Shown here: positions 45,360 through 58,419 of the stretch, in pieces
How the letters are laid out: each line of letters begins with the position of its first letter
Position numbering within the stretch: position 1 is the stretch's first letter
NCBI RefSeq assembly: GCF_000003815.2
Contig: NC_049986.1
Coordinates: forward strand, 10,218,369 to 10,278,368
Direction of reading: 5' to 3'
DNA from: Branchiostoma floridae
Taxonomy: Eukaryota > Chordata > Leptocardii > Amphioxiformes > Branchiostomatidae
Length of the DNA: 60,000 nucleotides
Made by a program: the position numbers and the translations under genes
Notes under the pieces: generated by a model
Told to the model about the DNA's origin: nothing
The model's database searches: none
Seen by the model: only the letters and a program-made list of their open reading frames with translations

Positions 45360-48300
45360 CTAGTCCTGCGTGGTGGTGAAACAACTCCACTCGTTTGTCT
45401 CGTCGTTGTACCTCTCGATCGTGTTGAGGAATGTCTGGCCGTCGAAGCCTCCCACAGCGAACAAGTGTCCGTCAACCACCGCCACCCCGACGTTGGAGCG
45501 AGGCATGTTCATGCCAGCCACTGACGTCCACTTGCCCGTGTCGGGGTCGTAGCATTCGACTGAATCCAACGAGCTCACGCCATCAAATCCACCAACAGCA
45601 TAGAGTTTCCCTGAAATAATTAACAAAACGTCCATTGAGCTCGTACTTCAACAGATTTGTAGGTGCTACTTTGAAATACATTTACATGGCTTTTATTGTA
45701 GCCCATATCCCTTTAAACCGAGTTGTTTAATACACCATTCTTAATGAACATGAAATCCTCACCTTTGTAAGCTGCGACTCCAGCGCCACGCCTGGCAGTT
45801 TTGAGAGGTGCGATGGTCTTCCATTGGCCATCGTCTGGACTGTAGGCCTCAGCTGAACTCAGGCAGTTCCAGGAGTCGGTTCCACCCACAGCGAACACAC
45901 TTCCGTCCAAGGCACACACGCCCGTCTGGTACCGGCCTGGAAAAACAAAAAGACTTCTTCAGTTTCTGGTCCTTTAAGCAGTGCAGAAGACCTATTTTCT
46001 TTATTTTACTTCTATATTAGCTATAAATAGCCTTTAGTGATCAATGTAAAACTGATCCTAAAAATCAGCATTGATTGGAATAAATCTTGCTTTGAAAGGC
46101 AAACAAACAAACTGGGAATCACAAAAGAAGAGAAAAAAATGGTTGTTTCAACAAGCTCAGCATCATGATATAGCATGTCAAGTAGTCACAAAGCCATGAT
46201 GTAAGACTGCTCACCTGTGTTAAGGGGAGAGATGGGATTCCAGGTGTCCGTTTCTGGGTTGAACACCTCACAGCTGCGCAGACCACATTGGCCACTCTGT
46301 CCACCAACTACGTACAGCAGCCCATCCTGCACTGCAACCCCTGTGGAGTATCGGGAGCTTGTTTAGTCCCAGAACAATGTGTGCTAGCTACACAATGCAG
46401 TGTATTTACTGTTTTTGTCAATACTTGCACTACTTTGCCATTTTGCACCTTTATTCCTTTGCTTTTGTTACGTTCATCACCTTTTAGGACAATGTGGCCT
46501 GGAATCAAAATTACTCCAAAAATATGTCCATACATTACTCACCTCTCTTGATGTCTTTTGATATAACGAGAACAGAATGAAGATGACATTTCTCATATAC
46601 TAATGAAAAACCTTTCATGTCTCAATTGTTCTTTATAATGAATATTTGTTTCTGGATGATCCCTACCTGAGCTACACCTGCTGAACTTGCTGTTAGCCAC
46701 AGTTCTCCACTCTCCAGTCTGTGGGTTATAGCACTCTGCGGAAGTCAGCTCTTCTGAGCCGTTGGACCCTCCCACTGCGTACAGCTTTCCTGCCAGCACG
46801 GCCATCTCAAAGCGCCCGCGGGACGTGGACATGGGGGGCAGCGGGGCCCAGACGTTCATGCTTGGGTCGTAGGCTTCCACGGTGTCAAGGCACTCCTCAC
46901 GGTTATGGCCACCTGTGGGGAAAGGGACACCATAAATACACACCATTTTTATTTCGATAGCAACAACCCTTGTTCCTTACACTGGCAAAGATAAAGGGAA
47001 ATTGAACATCAGTCTATTTACTCAACACAGTTCCTGTAATAGGATATCATCTTCAGCAAATAAGTTACAATTTAGTTTTAGCTAGCTGAAGAAATAAATA
47101 TAAAGCAGAATGTAATAAATGAAAAATGAAGTAAAATGTTGGTGCTTAAAAAGTATCATATATATACTAGACCACTTAAACCAGCATACCCAATCTTATA
47201 TTACTTGTAACAACAATGGTAAACTGACCATCCCAAAAATCTGTGAAAAAAAATGCCTTCGGAAATACTGCCTCAATATTTCAGCTTTGCAGCATACAGT
47301 GCCATACCCCCTTCCATGTTATTACATCTGGACAAGACAGAAATAGTAGATATAAGGACAGAATATCTAAGAGAGCGGCCAGGTGATCTTGCGGAGACAT
47401 ACCTGCAGCGATGAGCTTCCCGTTGAGTTCCACAGCTCCGGCCCCGCAGCGAGGGTGACTCATGGGCTCCATCAGGGTCATGCTGCCACTGATGTCCTCC
47501 ACCATGGAGGTCTGACGGGACACACAGCGGCTGTGTGTTCTCTCGTGCAGGGTGATGGCAGACAGACCGCCATCCAGCATGGCGATGCACACATAGCTGT
47601 GATCTGTGGAACAACACAAGTCAAAATTCATGGTCTAATTCTCCTTACACTGTACGTCCATAGTGATCAACACCTCTAAAGTCTCAATATTTTCTAGAAC
47701 TCATATAAAGTTGTACTGTAATTTCCAACCAACTTTCCTGCACATTTGGCAACTCTTAAGAATGTCACAACTGCTCTTTCTTTATGTAGGATATTTTCTT
47801 TGGTGTTAGGATCATGTCACTCCAAACGGAACTGAAGTCTTATTTTCCACCTTTAGAGGCACACAAGAATGACTGAATCTTTAAATAGAGCCCTGCGACA
47901 ACAATACTGGACTGACCAGATGTCTGCGTTGCTGCAATCAGCCCCCAGCCACAGTTGTCCTCCGTGTCCATGATGAGCTTGCGAGCGGCCCGGAAGCTGC
48001 CCGGACTCCGTGGACTCCTCTGCCCGTTCTGCTGTCCGTCCCGGCGCTTGTGGGGTGTGGTCGTCGACTTCTTGCGGACGGCGCGGCGCTGGTAGTCCAA
48101 AATGACCTCGTCGCCGTTCGCCATGTCCTGATCAGCCTCCTCACAGTCGATCAAATGTAGCTCAGGGGTCAACAACATTAGGTGCACCTGGTAGTGTAAC
48201 AGAGGCCACAATGAAGGACATTGCACATTGCATGCTTGTCAAAAAGAAAACATTGTCAGAGTTGCACACAGTCCTCCCTCATTTGCAGGTAGGGTGCCCT

Positions 48301-51300
48301 TCTTCAAATGACTTCTTCTCACCCCCTCTGCTACCAGCCCCTCTGCTCTATAAAGCACGGCTGCTGACAACAAGCTTTCATTAGAAGACACTCGTTATTG
48401 TGGAAGAGGATGCATTTTCCTCTTGAAGCAAAACGCTTCCCCTTCTGCATAAGATCTTTATTTATGTATGTATAAAACGTACAAATTTTGCCTGACAATA
48501 CTTAAACTTACTGCTGACCTGTGTGCTATATACCTGTGCCCACCCAAAATATACAGCTTTTTACAGTAAATCAGCGTCGACGAACAACACTGGAAGACGT
48601 GAAGAGAAAAGGGGGAAAGGGAAGACAGCTGTTTTCTTTAAGGGTTAAAGGAAAGAGCACTTGAGCAGGTCATAGCTCTGCGTCTTGGTCGGCAAGGAAA
48701 GCACAGGCTTATTTAAGCAACAGATTAACGGGGAGGATTGACAAGGGAAGCAAAAGAAGTTACAAGGGATACATTAAAAAGTTGTGGTTGATTTTTTTAA
48801 CTACTCCAATCATGCTGAATTTTCTGTATGTGTTTAGACAGCTGAGCTGCATTGGAATTTAATTGGCATGCTGGTAATGGGTCCATTTAAAAAAAATGAT
48901 CAGATTTTGTTAATGATTCCAAATTGGTTGCAACTTTTAGCAATAAACAGTGTTTTCTGTTAATTAATAACAACAATGCACAATGTTTCAAGGTGGTTTG
49001 ACTGTGTCATCTTCCAAGTCCCTTTCCATGAAAGTTTAAATTTTGTCCTAATTTTGCTGTGTAGACTTGTACACCAAAAAAGGTGTTACTGGTAAGACAA
49101 TATTGTGATTGTCCATTCTGAAGTAATAATAGTAGACAAGAGCTTCCAAGTTTCAACTGCCAAACAAGGAATCCCTTGTCCACAGTAATTTGGCCTCCCT
49201 GTTCTCTGAATTCAGCAGGGGATTGTGGTGAGACATTGCCAGCCTTGGATGACACCTCTGACACTCCCTGCATGGCATGACAGACATTCGGCAACAACTT
49301 CTCGTGCAGGCGGCAGCAAACTGTGAACCTTACCAAGCAGAATGGACTTGACATGTGCAGGCATTACAGCAATGTTGACAAGCGGAGTGATCTGGTGCCA
49401 GACCGTGTGTGCAGAAATATACTCCACCCCATAAGGGGAAACAACAAAGCAATTCAAACATGTCTTTAGAGTATGGCTGTGAAGATAATGAGAGGTCAAG
49501 CATACTTTGCTGATATTTATGTCATGCCAAGGGGCCTACATTCCAACATGACAAACCAAGCTTGTTTGTTAGGCTTTGATATGATGTAAGGAGTGTCAGA
49601 CGTGATCCTCAAGGCTTCCGCAACGCAACATAAAGGATTGTGACTGTCTTCCTCCGAAAGCAGCAAGCCTGTAAATGATAATGCAGTTGTTTCGCTTTCT
49701 TTGCTCTACTTTTTTTGTTTTGCTTTTTCTCTTCTGTTTGTCCTGCTGCAAAGAAATTGTCTCCAGTTGGCTGGAGTTGACTGCGTGCATGTGGTGGAAA
49801 CTGCGCTCTGGCTCCAGCTGGCTCTCACCTACACTGCATCTGGAGCATCTGTAATGTTCTCCCCTGGAAGCTGCAATTGGTGACTGCCTGTCGGATCAAG
49901 GAAGAGATTGAAAGGAAACCGTCAGTGGTGCGGTACAGTGGCCAGTGCCAGAGAACCCCTCCCCCACCAACACAATCACCTCTCCTAACACAAAATCACT
50001 GTTACGCAGGGCACGAAGCCTTACTGTCGTAATCAGCATCTAAAGCACATTACATTAATTGCTCCAGGTCCACCTAGGACTGGAACACCTGAAACAAAGA
50101 ACAAAACAAGACAGTGTTGTCCAATGGCAGATTGAACAAAATTATAATTCAAAACAACATTTAAGTCTTTGAGCAGCCTGTGAAAGTATTACAGAAAGTC
50201 TATCAATTGCCTAGTACTTTGACAGGCTGATCTATGTGTGTGAAACAAATATATCATTCCTGTAAAATATAATGTACTACAGGTGCCAGGGCACTGACTT
50301 CAGTAAGTTCCTAATCCTAACTACAATATGCAATACTTCACTCTTACCAATACCACTAACTACTTTCGATAGTCTGAATAACTTGAGACAACTGGCACAA
50401 GACATGTGTGCTCCATTTGGCCAGACTTTCAACTCCTTAAAGTGATAGGTTTGTAGGTTAGATTGGGCTTTACCTGTTCCATAAGATCCTTGACATCCTC
50501 TGTGCTGTCCTCCACCAGCTTCTGTGCCCACTCCACAACCAGGTTGAACAGTGTCAAGTCACCAATGCTGGATGGTGTATCTGCTTCTTTTCTGATCAGC
50601 TCAACCTGGACATCAGAAAAATATTGTAACATTGAGACCAATTTTCAACATCTACTTGTGCAATCAAATTGACTCCAGCTAGAGACAAGACCGACTCTGT
50701 GCACATTTTACTTTATCCCCTAGTATGAGTCATTATTTGCAAAGTAAATTTCTTTGGCTCAATTCTAATTTAGGATAGTAGTGACCCCTTACCTGCAGGC
50801 GTGGCAGGAGCAGGAATTCTTTGTTGACCGAGACCTCCATGATGTTGTCCCTGATGTACTTGTCCACCACACTGATGAGTTCATGGTCATTCACAGCATA
50901 GGCGAAGGATCTCACACCTGGCACATGACAGAGATGTGTCAGAATACAAAAGAGCTAGCTGCAGTTTGGTGCAATTCAGCTAGAGGGCACTGAGAGTTTT
51001 ACTATTTGCAGGGAAATTTTTTATCAGGTCTAAGAATGATACCCATCTCTTACATAGATGCATTAACAATGGACAGCAACGTGTTTAGGAAAGCCAGGCT
51101 TCCAAGAATTTATCGACTCTGTTACTTGGCTACAACATTATCATCAACAGAATGCTGTGCCAACTTAATATAGGCTATTTCTGCGGACTCACCGACACTG
51201 TTGGCAGGAGTGAGGTGAGTGGCCAGGTAGTTGGAGCAGGTTTTCCTCACGCTCTCCATGCGGAACAACTTTGCAGCTGAGTACAGGTCACAAACTTGTT

Positions 51301-54187
51301 CTGCCTGTACGCACAATCTGGAAGTGGAATCATTGACAGTTAGACATAACATACCACTGTACCAAAATAAGAACACTACATTTAAAACTACACACAGGCA
51401 AATGGGTGTGATCACAAGTTAAGTTGTAATTTGAAATAATACAAAGTTCTAGAATTCATTATGATAAAATTCTCCTTGACAGCACTACAAAAGACTTTTT
51501 TGTGCACTGAGTATGGTAAATTCATTTAAGGCTCACTGTGACTTAATTTCCCCTGAGGAAGAAGTCAATGGCCTTGTTCTAAGCTCTGCAATGGATCAAT
51601 AGCAAGACAGCAGTGTAAAGAGCGATTGTAAAACCACTGCAAATATTTCACAAAATAGAGTATTTGTACAGACACTAAACCAACAGAGGTGTACTGTGAA
51701 CTCTCTTTTTACTCGTTAGCTTTTTATGTTGCTGTGCAATTCAGAAATGAGAAATGAAGTACTTTGAAGTGTAGGCGAAGTCCACTAGCTTCTCCACTGC
51801 AGCAGGGCTGGCATTCTCGATCTGGTACCTCAGGTGGTTGCTGCCCTCCACTTCCGAGTTGAAGAGTTCAAACAGGTACGGACTACAACACGCCAGTAAG
51901 GCACGGTGCGCTGGGATGTCATTGGGACCAACCTGGTAAAGGTCACATTGATACAGATGGTTAAAGAGGGTTGTCATTATGTGTTTGGACATGATGATAG
52001 TGATTATCATACCACATGCTCAGAACTTAAAGCTGTACCCTTAATCAATGTCTAATCTAAGGTTAAGGATACAGAACAGCTGCTCAATATTCACAATATT
52101 CAACAAATAAAAGGAGAAAAAAAACAAGGCACATGAACTCAGAAATGAGAAGAAAATATACAACAAAATATCTCTTTGCATACTGATTCAATAAAATCAA
52201 ATCGTCTTATAATACAGATCTGTTACAATCTATTTCTGGTGCAATTGCTAGGAGAAATTGAGCTAAAGCAATAAACATTTGGCTCTAAGTACCAATCTTC
52301 ATATGTATTTCAATGATATGAGGCTTTCCTGCATGGTAACTTCATTGGGAAGACTTGTTCACACTATCAATAGTGAAAGAGAATATTACACACGACATAT
52401 AAGCTGGAATGCTTTGAAAAAAGCTCTGTTTGACCCTGTCAAGCTGAGGAATGATTTTGCACAATATCATTTGCATCAAAAAGCTACACTTGGTATGGTA
52501 TCATTACCATGACCTAGTCGGCAAGTTTACACAGAACTATCATGTCACATTGTGCAGTGTGTCATTTTACTTAACACTGCCTGTCATGAATTAAGATTCA
52601 ATTAAAGACAAATAGATTTACGCTAGCAATAATGTGTGTACATTGACTTTTGGCAAAAGACCAATTTTTCACAAGGTTGCAAAATGGCTGTGTAAGTACA
52701 TAGTTGTTAAATATAGCAACCTAAGACTTAACTTTTAAACCCTCAGCTCATGCATGAAATAGGACCCACATTATGACATAACATTATGGGCAAAGCATGG
52801 ACATATGACCTCAAACAAACGTATTCTTTACACAGAGGCAGACAAAATTTATCTTTACATCAAATGGGATACTCAGTCATAATTTGAGTGTTCTCAGCTA
52901 TTGCATTCATGTATACAAAGCATCATTTGAATCCATCACAGACAATCTAAAAAACATAACAATGCATTTGATCTGCCATTTTCCAACCGTATTTGATGAC
53001 AGCATTTTCATCTCCCTCCAAATCCTACAATCCCGAGCCAATGTAATGTTTTTCCCCATTTCCCTGAATAAAGGCTAATGCTATTTGCAAGACTTAAATC
53101 CCAAGTGATCAAGCAGGTGATTCTCTTGTGATAAAACATTGGGGGAAATCTACCTTCATCCACCAATAACATGTCCTGTTATGCACAGCAAGTACATGCA
53201 TATATCACTGTAATACTTAATAGCAATACAGCCTAATAGGATGTAGTTGTAAAGTTGATTGACACTGCGGTGATGGTCCATTAGCAACAAAAGCTCCCTC
53301 TCTTATACTTAGTTGCCTAGCCTGAATGTCTAATGTAGGGACATGTAGAGCATAAGCATTCCAACCTGCTCTGCAATCTCAACCAGACAAATGTCTTATT
53401 TGTACTACCAGATGGGTGCTACAATATGTATGCTGGCTGAGTGGCACCTTTCTTTTCACAAAATTAAAACTTGGCCTATAGTTGCTCACATCAATCTTTA
53501 CATTCTTTATATTTGCTATAAAAGTTAAACCATGACTTCAACAAAATTTCTTGCTTTTCTGGAATGGGAGCACATGCATCATTTGCAAGTCCAAGCTTTC
53601 TATTGGAGAATGGTTGAACATGAGTCCAAAGCTAATGCATCATTATGACAAGCCCGTTCTATTTCTGCAGTCAACTTAGGAAACCTTTAACATTCTCTAG
53701 CCACTCTGACGTCAGCGCGCTGAGACACATCTGCCCCTGTCTGTAATCATGCCCCAGGGTCACATGGATTGATGTGAATCACACGTCATTCGAAGCCTGC
53801 ATCCATATTTACAAGTTGCTCGCAACCATTGCTTGACATTAACATCACTAGTTACAGCACGCCATGCACTGTTTAGCATAAACGCTTGCACAATTGTAAA
53901 TTTATTCTATTCCTAGACCAGCCACCATGAATCAATTTTATGATGACATTTTCAGGGCAAAGGACGAGACTCATTATTTCACTGTCACAAGCAAAGATTA
54001 CAGAGTATTATCATGTAATATTACTTCCTGGAATATGTCTGTAAAAACAGTAAAATATCACTCTTACCTGCAGAATAACGTCACAGAAATGCCGGTTTCT
54101 TCTCAGAGCGTTTAACTGGCCCATCGTGGTGGTCAAGTACGATGGGTCTTCATACACCAGCTGGGTGGTTCCCGGATCTCCCGTCAT
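45360..54187 (-). CDS. IVNS1ABP: Influenza virus NS1A-binding protein homologue (host BTB-BACK-kelch protein), complete
   Basis: Eleven coding exons on the minus strand: 54187-54068, 51932-51763, 51317-51193, 50917-50793, 50605-50474, 48187-47917, 47603-47403, 46912-46667, 46340-46215, 45936-45763 and 45610-45360. All have AG/GT borders and every phase matches. 1941 bp, 646 residues (human about 642). Residues about 25-105 are BTB (LNALRRNRHFCDVILQ, AHRALLACCSPYLFELFNS) and about 110-225 are BACK. About 225-315 is a basic, low-complexity linker with RRAVRKK and SPRSPGS. From about 365 there are six kelch repeats with GG and Y..W signatures (IAAGGHNREEC, YAVGGSNGSEE, YVVGGQSGQC, FAVGGTDSWNC, YAVGGFDGVS, FAVGGFDGQTF). 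The order and the RFEMAVL, WNCL and GFDG words match IVNS1ABP rather than other KLHL proteins. Family members bind actin and act in cytoskeletal, splicing and CUL3-related roles. Confidence 0.95.
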
Positions 54188-57100
54188 CTTCTCCTTCTCT
54201 TCAGGGGATCTGTGGAAAATTGTACAAGGGAAGAAAATGAGCAACTCTCAATCACCAACCATTTAAATACTAGGAGGGAATGCCAGAGAGCATGGCTACA
54301 ATACAGAATGTTGCTGGGCACCTCCCAAAGTGAATTTGCAATGCACAGTCAGATACCCACATGTCCATGACGATCACCATGTTGCTCGGACAGTGCTACC
54401 TCTGTGCTCCAAGCACGCGGCTTGCCAGGGGAAATATCAGCTTTGAAGGGAAGGGAGCATGGTCAGGCGGGCGCTGACGTGAGCATTGCCAGAATAGAAC
54501 CATGCATATGCATGCCACGGGATGGCTCATCATTGCCTGGCGTCAGGGGTGTGTGTGTGTCATCACATTTCTTATTCATATACATTCTCAGCACGGGTTC
54601 TCAGACAGAATGCTGGGTGACTCATACTCCATCACACCATCATCTGATAGTGTACTATTTTTTTCCAATCATTCATCAGGCTCAGTTAATGCCACCACAT
54701 TAATTCAATTTTCAGGAAATACTGCTGGCTATTTGGCCTTGTTCAGTTTCTGGGTTGGGTCCTTGTACAGTACCAGAGAGGATACCATCACATATCGAGT
54801 GTACTAACTGGTACCCTAATCACCTTTTAATTGGTGTTACAAACCTGGTGCTCCATCCAGACTAAAAGCTAAATGAGGTTTGGCCATGTATGGCTGACAA
54901 GTTGCATCTATCTAGTGTTTATGGTCAGTTAAGGGACAAGGATATGGGTGAAGGCTGCAGCAGGCATTTGGCAGGTCATTCAAGGAACCACAGCAAAGAC
55001 CTGTCATTTCCAGTAGCAACTGCTGGTAACAGGTGCAAGCATGAAGGATAGGGCTGTGTATTAGTAACTAGACAAATAGATGTGAGGAGTAATGTACATG
55101 TAGCTTTACTGTTGCAGCTGCCCCCAACTGACAAATGTTTGACATATTTGTTTTAGAACTGCTTGGGCAATGATTTGGGACTAGGACTAGGAGTTTGTTG
55201 CCACAAAGAACAAGAAGTACTTATAGAAAAATAAAAGTCAATGTTTCTTGAAAAAAAAAAAAAAGCACAAAAACACAAATGTTGCCAAGAAATCCCAAAA
55301 TGTTTGTGTGCACATACAGACAGATGTGCCATGGTTGGATATAACTTGATACTACATCCCATGTCAATTAAACATGCATTACAGCAGGACATTTTCCAAC
55401 TGCCAAGAGACCATCCCCTAAGGCAAATTTGTATTGGGGTATTGCGATACCCAACACTTGCATAGCAATACCTACATTGCTGAATAGATTGGACCACATC
55501 CAGATAGCATCTTATCCTTTGGCATAGCGAAATACATGTAGCATGTTAACAATTTGAATCCCAGCCAAAACAGCTTAGTAGTTTGGTAGAATGCTACTAC
55601 TGGGATCCTCAGAAATACCTCCCCCTCCCATAACTTTGTCACGAGACGTGTACGCAACCAGTAACTAATGGAGCCTGCCAAACGAGCCTTCAAACAAGTT
55701 GGTTAAAAACAACCTTACTGGCAAGGGGTCACACATTAGCAGGGACATTTTCCTAGGAGCCAGGTGATGTGGGGTTGTAAGTAGTATAATATAAAGAGGA
55801 ACTTAACACTTTCAAAAGCAGAAGGTCACCCGGTTTGAACTCGACAATTGTACAATCTACACCATTTACTGGCAGCTGCAATGCAACAGGTCAAGACAAA
55901 TTTTTGACCCTGAAACTTTTTCATGTATGCTAGTCACGGACTCAAGGTCTGTCCGACACATGATTTCAACCAAAATTTCTGCATCCTCATTTTATTGGGG
56001 TGGAGTGCTGTTGTAGACAGCAACCTGTTTAGACGTGCACTGTCTATGCTGAAATCAATATATCTACCTAAAAATGTTATGGCAATCTCTTTTAGAACCA
56101 AAGTCGACAAGTTGGCAATACTGAAATAATACATGAATAAGCAATATAAATTAGTCTTCTATACCATTTCCTTGGGAAAACAGCAAAGAACTGCAATTGC
56201 AGCATCTTATCAACAAAAGAACCTGTCCCTGTTACCATAGTGATGAACTGGAGATACCCTGTGACCTGGCTATCTAACCAATGCCCCAGGGAACAATAGA
56301 AGACACCTTTTGTTAATTGAGTAATTAGGGATGGCCACAAGACAAGGTGTTATAGACATGTGATAGGCCATCACGGATTTGCTATTTCCATTCGTAATGT
56401 AGACATACAAAGATTTAACAATAACATGCACTAATTCAAAAGCCAACGACTAATTATGGAATCTGTCATTTAACCTAATACTAGATCTACAAGCTTGTCT
56501 TCATGCCATGGGGATAGGATCATGCAAATGCTGAGTATTGCCAAGCCATTCTTGTGAAGCCAGAGCCTAGTGAGTAAAATGGCCCCATAAAACAGAATAC
56601 TTTAAATGGCTCTATGCTGTGCTACGTATTCAAGACAATCATGCACTGAAATTACCATGCTGGAAAATCTACCTCTGCTTGAATATTCAGCGCTTTACAA
56701 AATATCCAGCTGTCATGCATAGTGGCAGACTTTGACATAAGAAAAATACATGTTCCATACCCATTTTGCATCATTGTGACAGCCTCTGAAATCCTCCGCC
56801 TTCTGGAAAATTCTGCACACAACAGACAATTTTCAAATGATCAGTCTGCCGTCATGATCGGGTGTGCAACTGTTGCCGTGGAAACCATTTAGGCCACTGA
56901 TGGATCCAAACCTTATATCAAATTAGGGAAATCAGCAATCACCTGGCAATCCCTGCCTGGCTTTAGTGGATGTGCATGTTCAATCGAAAAGCGCATGTCA
57001 AAGTCGGAATGCACAATCTACCTATGGATACGCCTAGCCATTTTTCCTAGATAGTGCAGACATAATATTACATATTTAGCTATCACGTTATCAGTTTAAC

Positions 57101-58328
57101 ACAATGATTTGAGATCTGACATAATATCATTCATAATTGTAAAGATGTGTATCTATGATACTTAGATATAACTTTTTTGGCCACAGTTTAAGTCCAACTT
57201 GGCAGGGCATTTAGAACTGGTGTATGACGGAGCATATTTGTATTAGTAGTCTCTCTGCAGTGGCATCCTTCACCTCCCTCTGTAATGCATGCTTACCAAC
57301 ACTTTAACTCTGCAATGCATGTCTGATTTTCAAAGGACAAGTTCTTTTTATAGAAAGCCGCTTCCTAGCAACTGCATCAAACATGTACCTGCTAAGTCTG
57401 GCCATTTTCTTCGGCGCTAGTTAATCACTACACCTGGGACTACTGTAAACAAGCCTTTGACAGTCATGCCAGCAACTCTTTTGTACCGAGCAGCTCTACT
57501 TACAAAGCTTTCAAAAGGCCTCCCTCTTAACAAACTGGAATGCCTCTACCTGATGTTACTTCTTCTTTATCGAATGCAATAGATATAGAAATACATTCCT
57601 TCTCTTCAACATTAGACACAAAAACAACATTGCGCGGTACGAATTCACATAAACAGATTGTGAAATAAAATTCAAATTTTACGATCCGTAGGCATAGTAG
57701 AAACCTGCTTAGGTGGAGCCCCCATATCAAAGTAATGGCGGCTACTTTTAACATCACAGCCATTTGTAAGCACAACACTTTGGACCTTTCCCTTTTACCG
57801 TCTCTGACCTCTGCCTCCTAGTGAAATACTGATACTGTTGACATGATGTGTATTTTGAATGCTTTTGTTCTCCATCTTATTTTACCACGTAGTCCCTGTA
57901 TTCCCTGATTCAGTGAATGCAGACAAGGGCACCTTCCAAAACTACTAACAACAGACATTTCTTCCCAAATCCCAATGCACTAAAAACCGAGGATCTGGGA
58001 CAGTTTTGTTTTCAATCCATTTTCTGGATCTGTGATGACATTTGCCCTGAGGGTTGTTCTGAATCCCTGACACAAATCAATTTGGCAGACAGTCAAACAT
58101 ATCCATGAGGATTTCTTCCCAGGATATTTACATCAAAGAAAACAAGATGGTGATTGGTTTTAGCATGATCTTTTATAATCCACCACTAATCAGCAGACAT
58201 TTGGGATAGAAAAAGATTTATTCATTTAAACATTTTACCAACATGTTGTCTAAAATTATTAAAGCAAGCATATATACATCTACAAGCAAATTGGATAAAA
58301 ACTTGCCAGAAACTTAAAACTAACATAC

Positions 58329-58419
58329 CTTTTCTTCCAAGGGTGTGAAGCCTTTTGGCAAGTTGTCTGCTCTGGTGTTTTCACAGCAATTGCTGCTTTC
58401 TCGCTTGGTCAGGAATGAC
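58329..58419 (-). other. IVNS1ABP: Probable 5'UTR exon of IVNS1ABP
   Basis: A 91-bp segment with a TTTTATAG acceptor and an AAG|GTATGT donor. If joined to the acceptor at 54211-54210, the reading frame of the IVNS1ABP ATG runs back open through this exon to an in-frame TGA near its 5' end, with no earlier ATG. That supports 54187 as the true start and this exon as untranslated. Transcript evidence is needed to prove it is used. The 54210-58328 intron shows no other exon. Confidence 0.5.

Noticed and set aside
45431-48144. Plus-strand Ser/Arg/Pro-rich frames
   Set aside because: Antisense or alternative-frame shadows of IVNS1ABP kelch and linker exons.
49007-49499. Minus-strand frames of 95-115 codons
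   Set aside because: In the intron between IVNS1ABP exons 50605-50474 and 48187-47917. The phase-0 join of those exons leaves no room for them, and no motif is seen.
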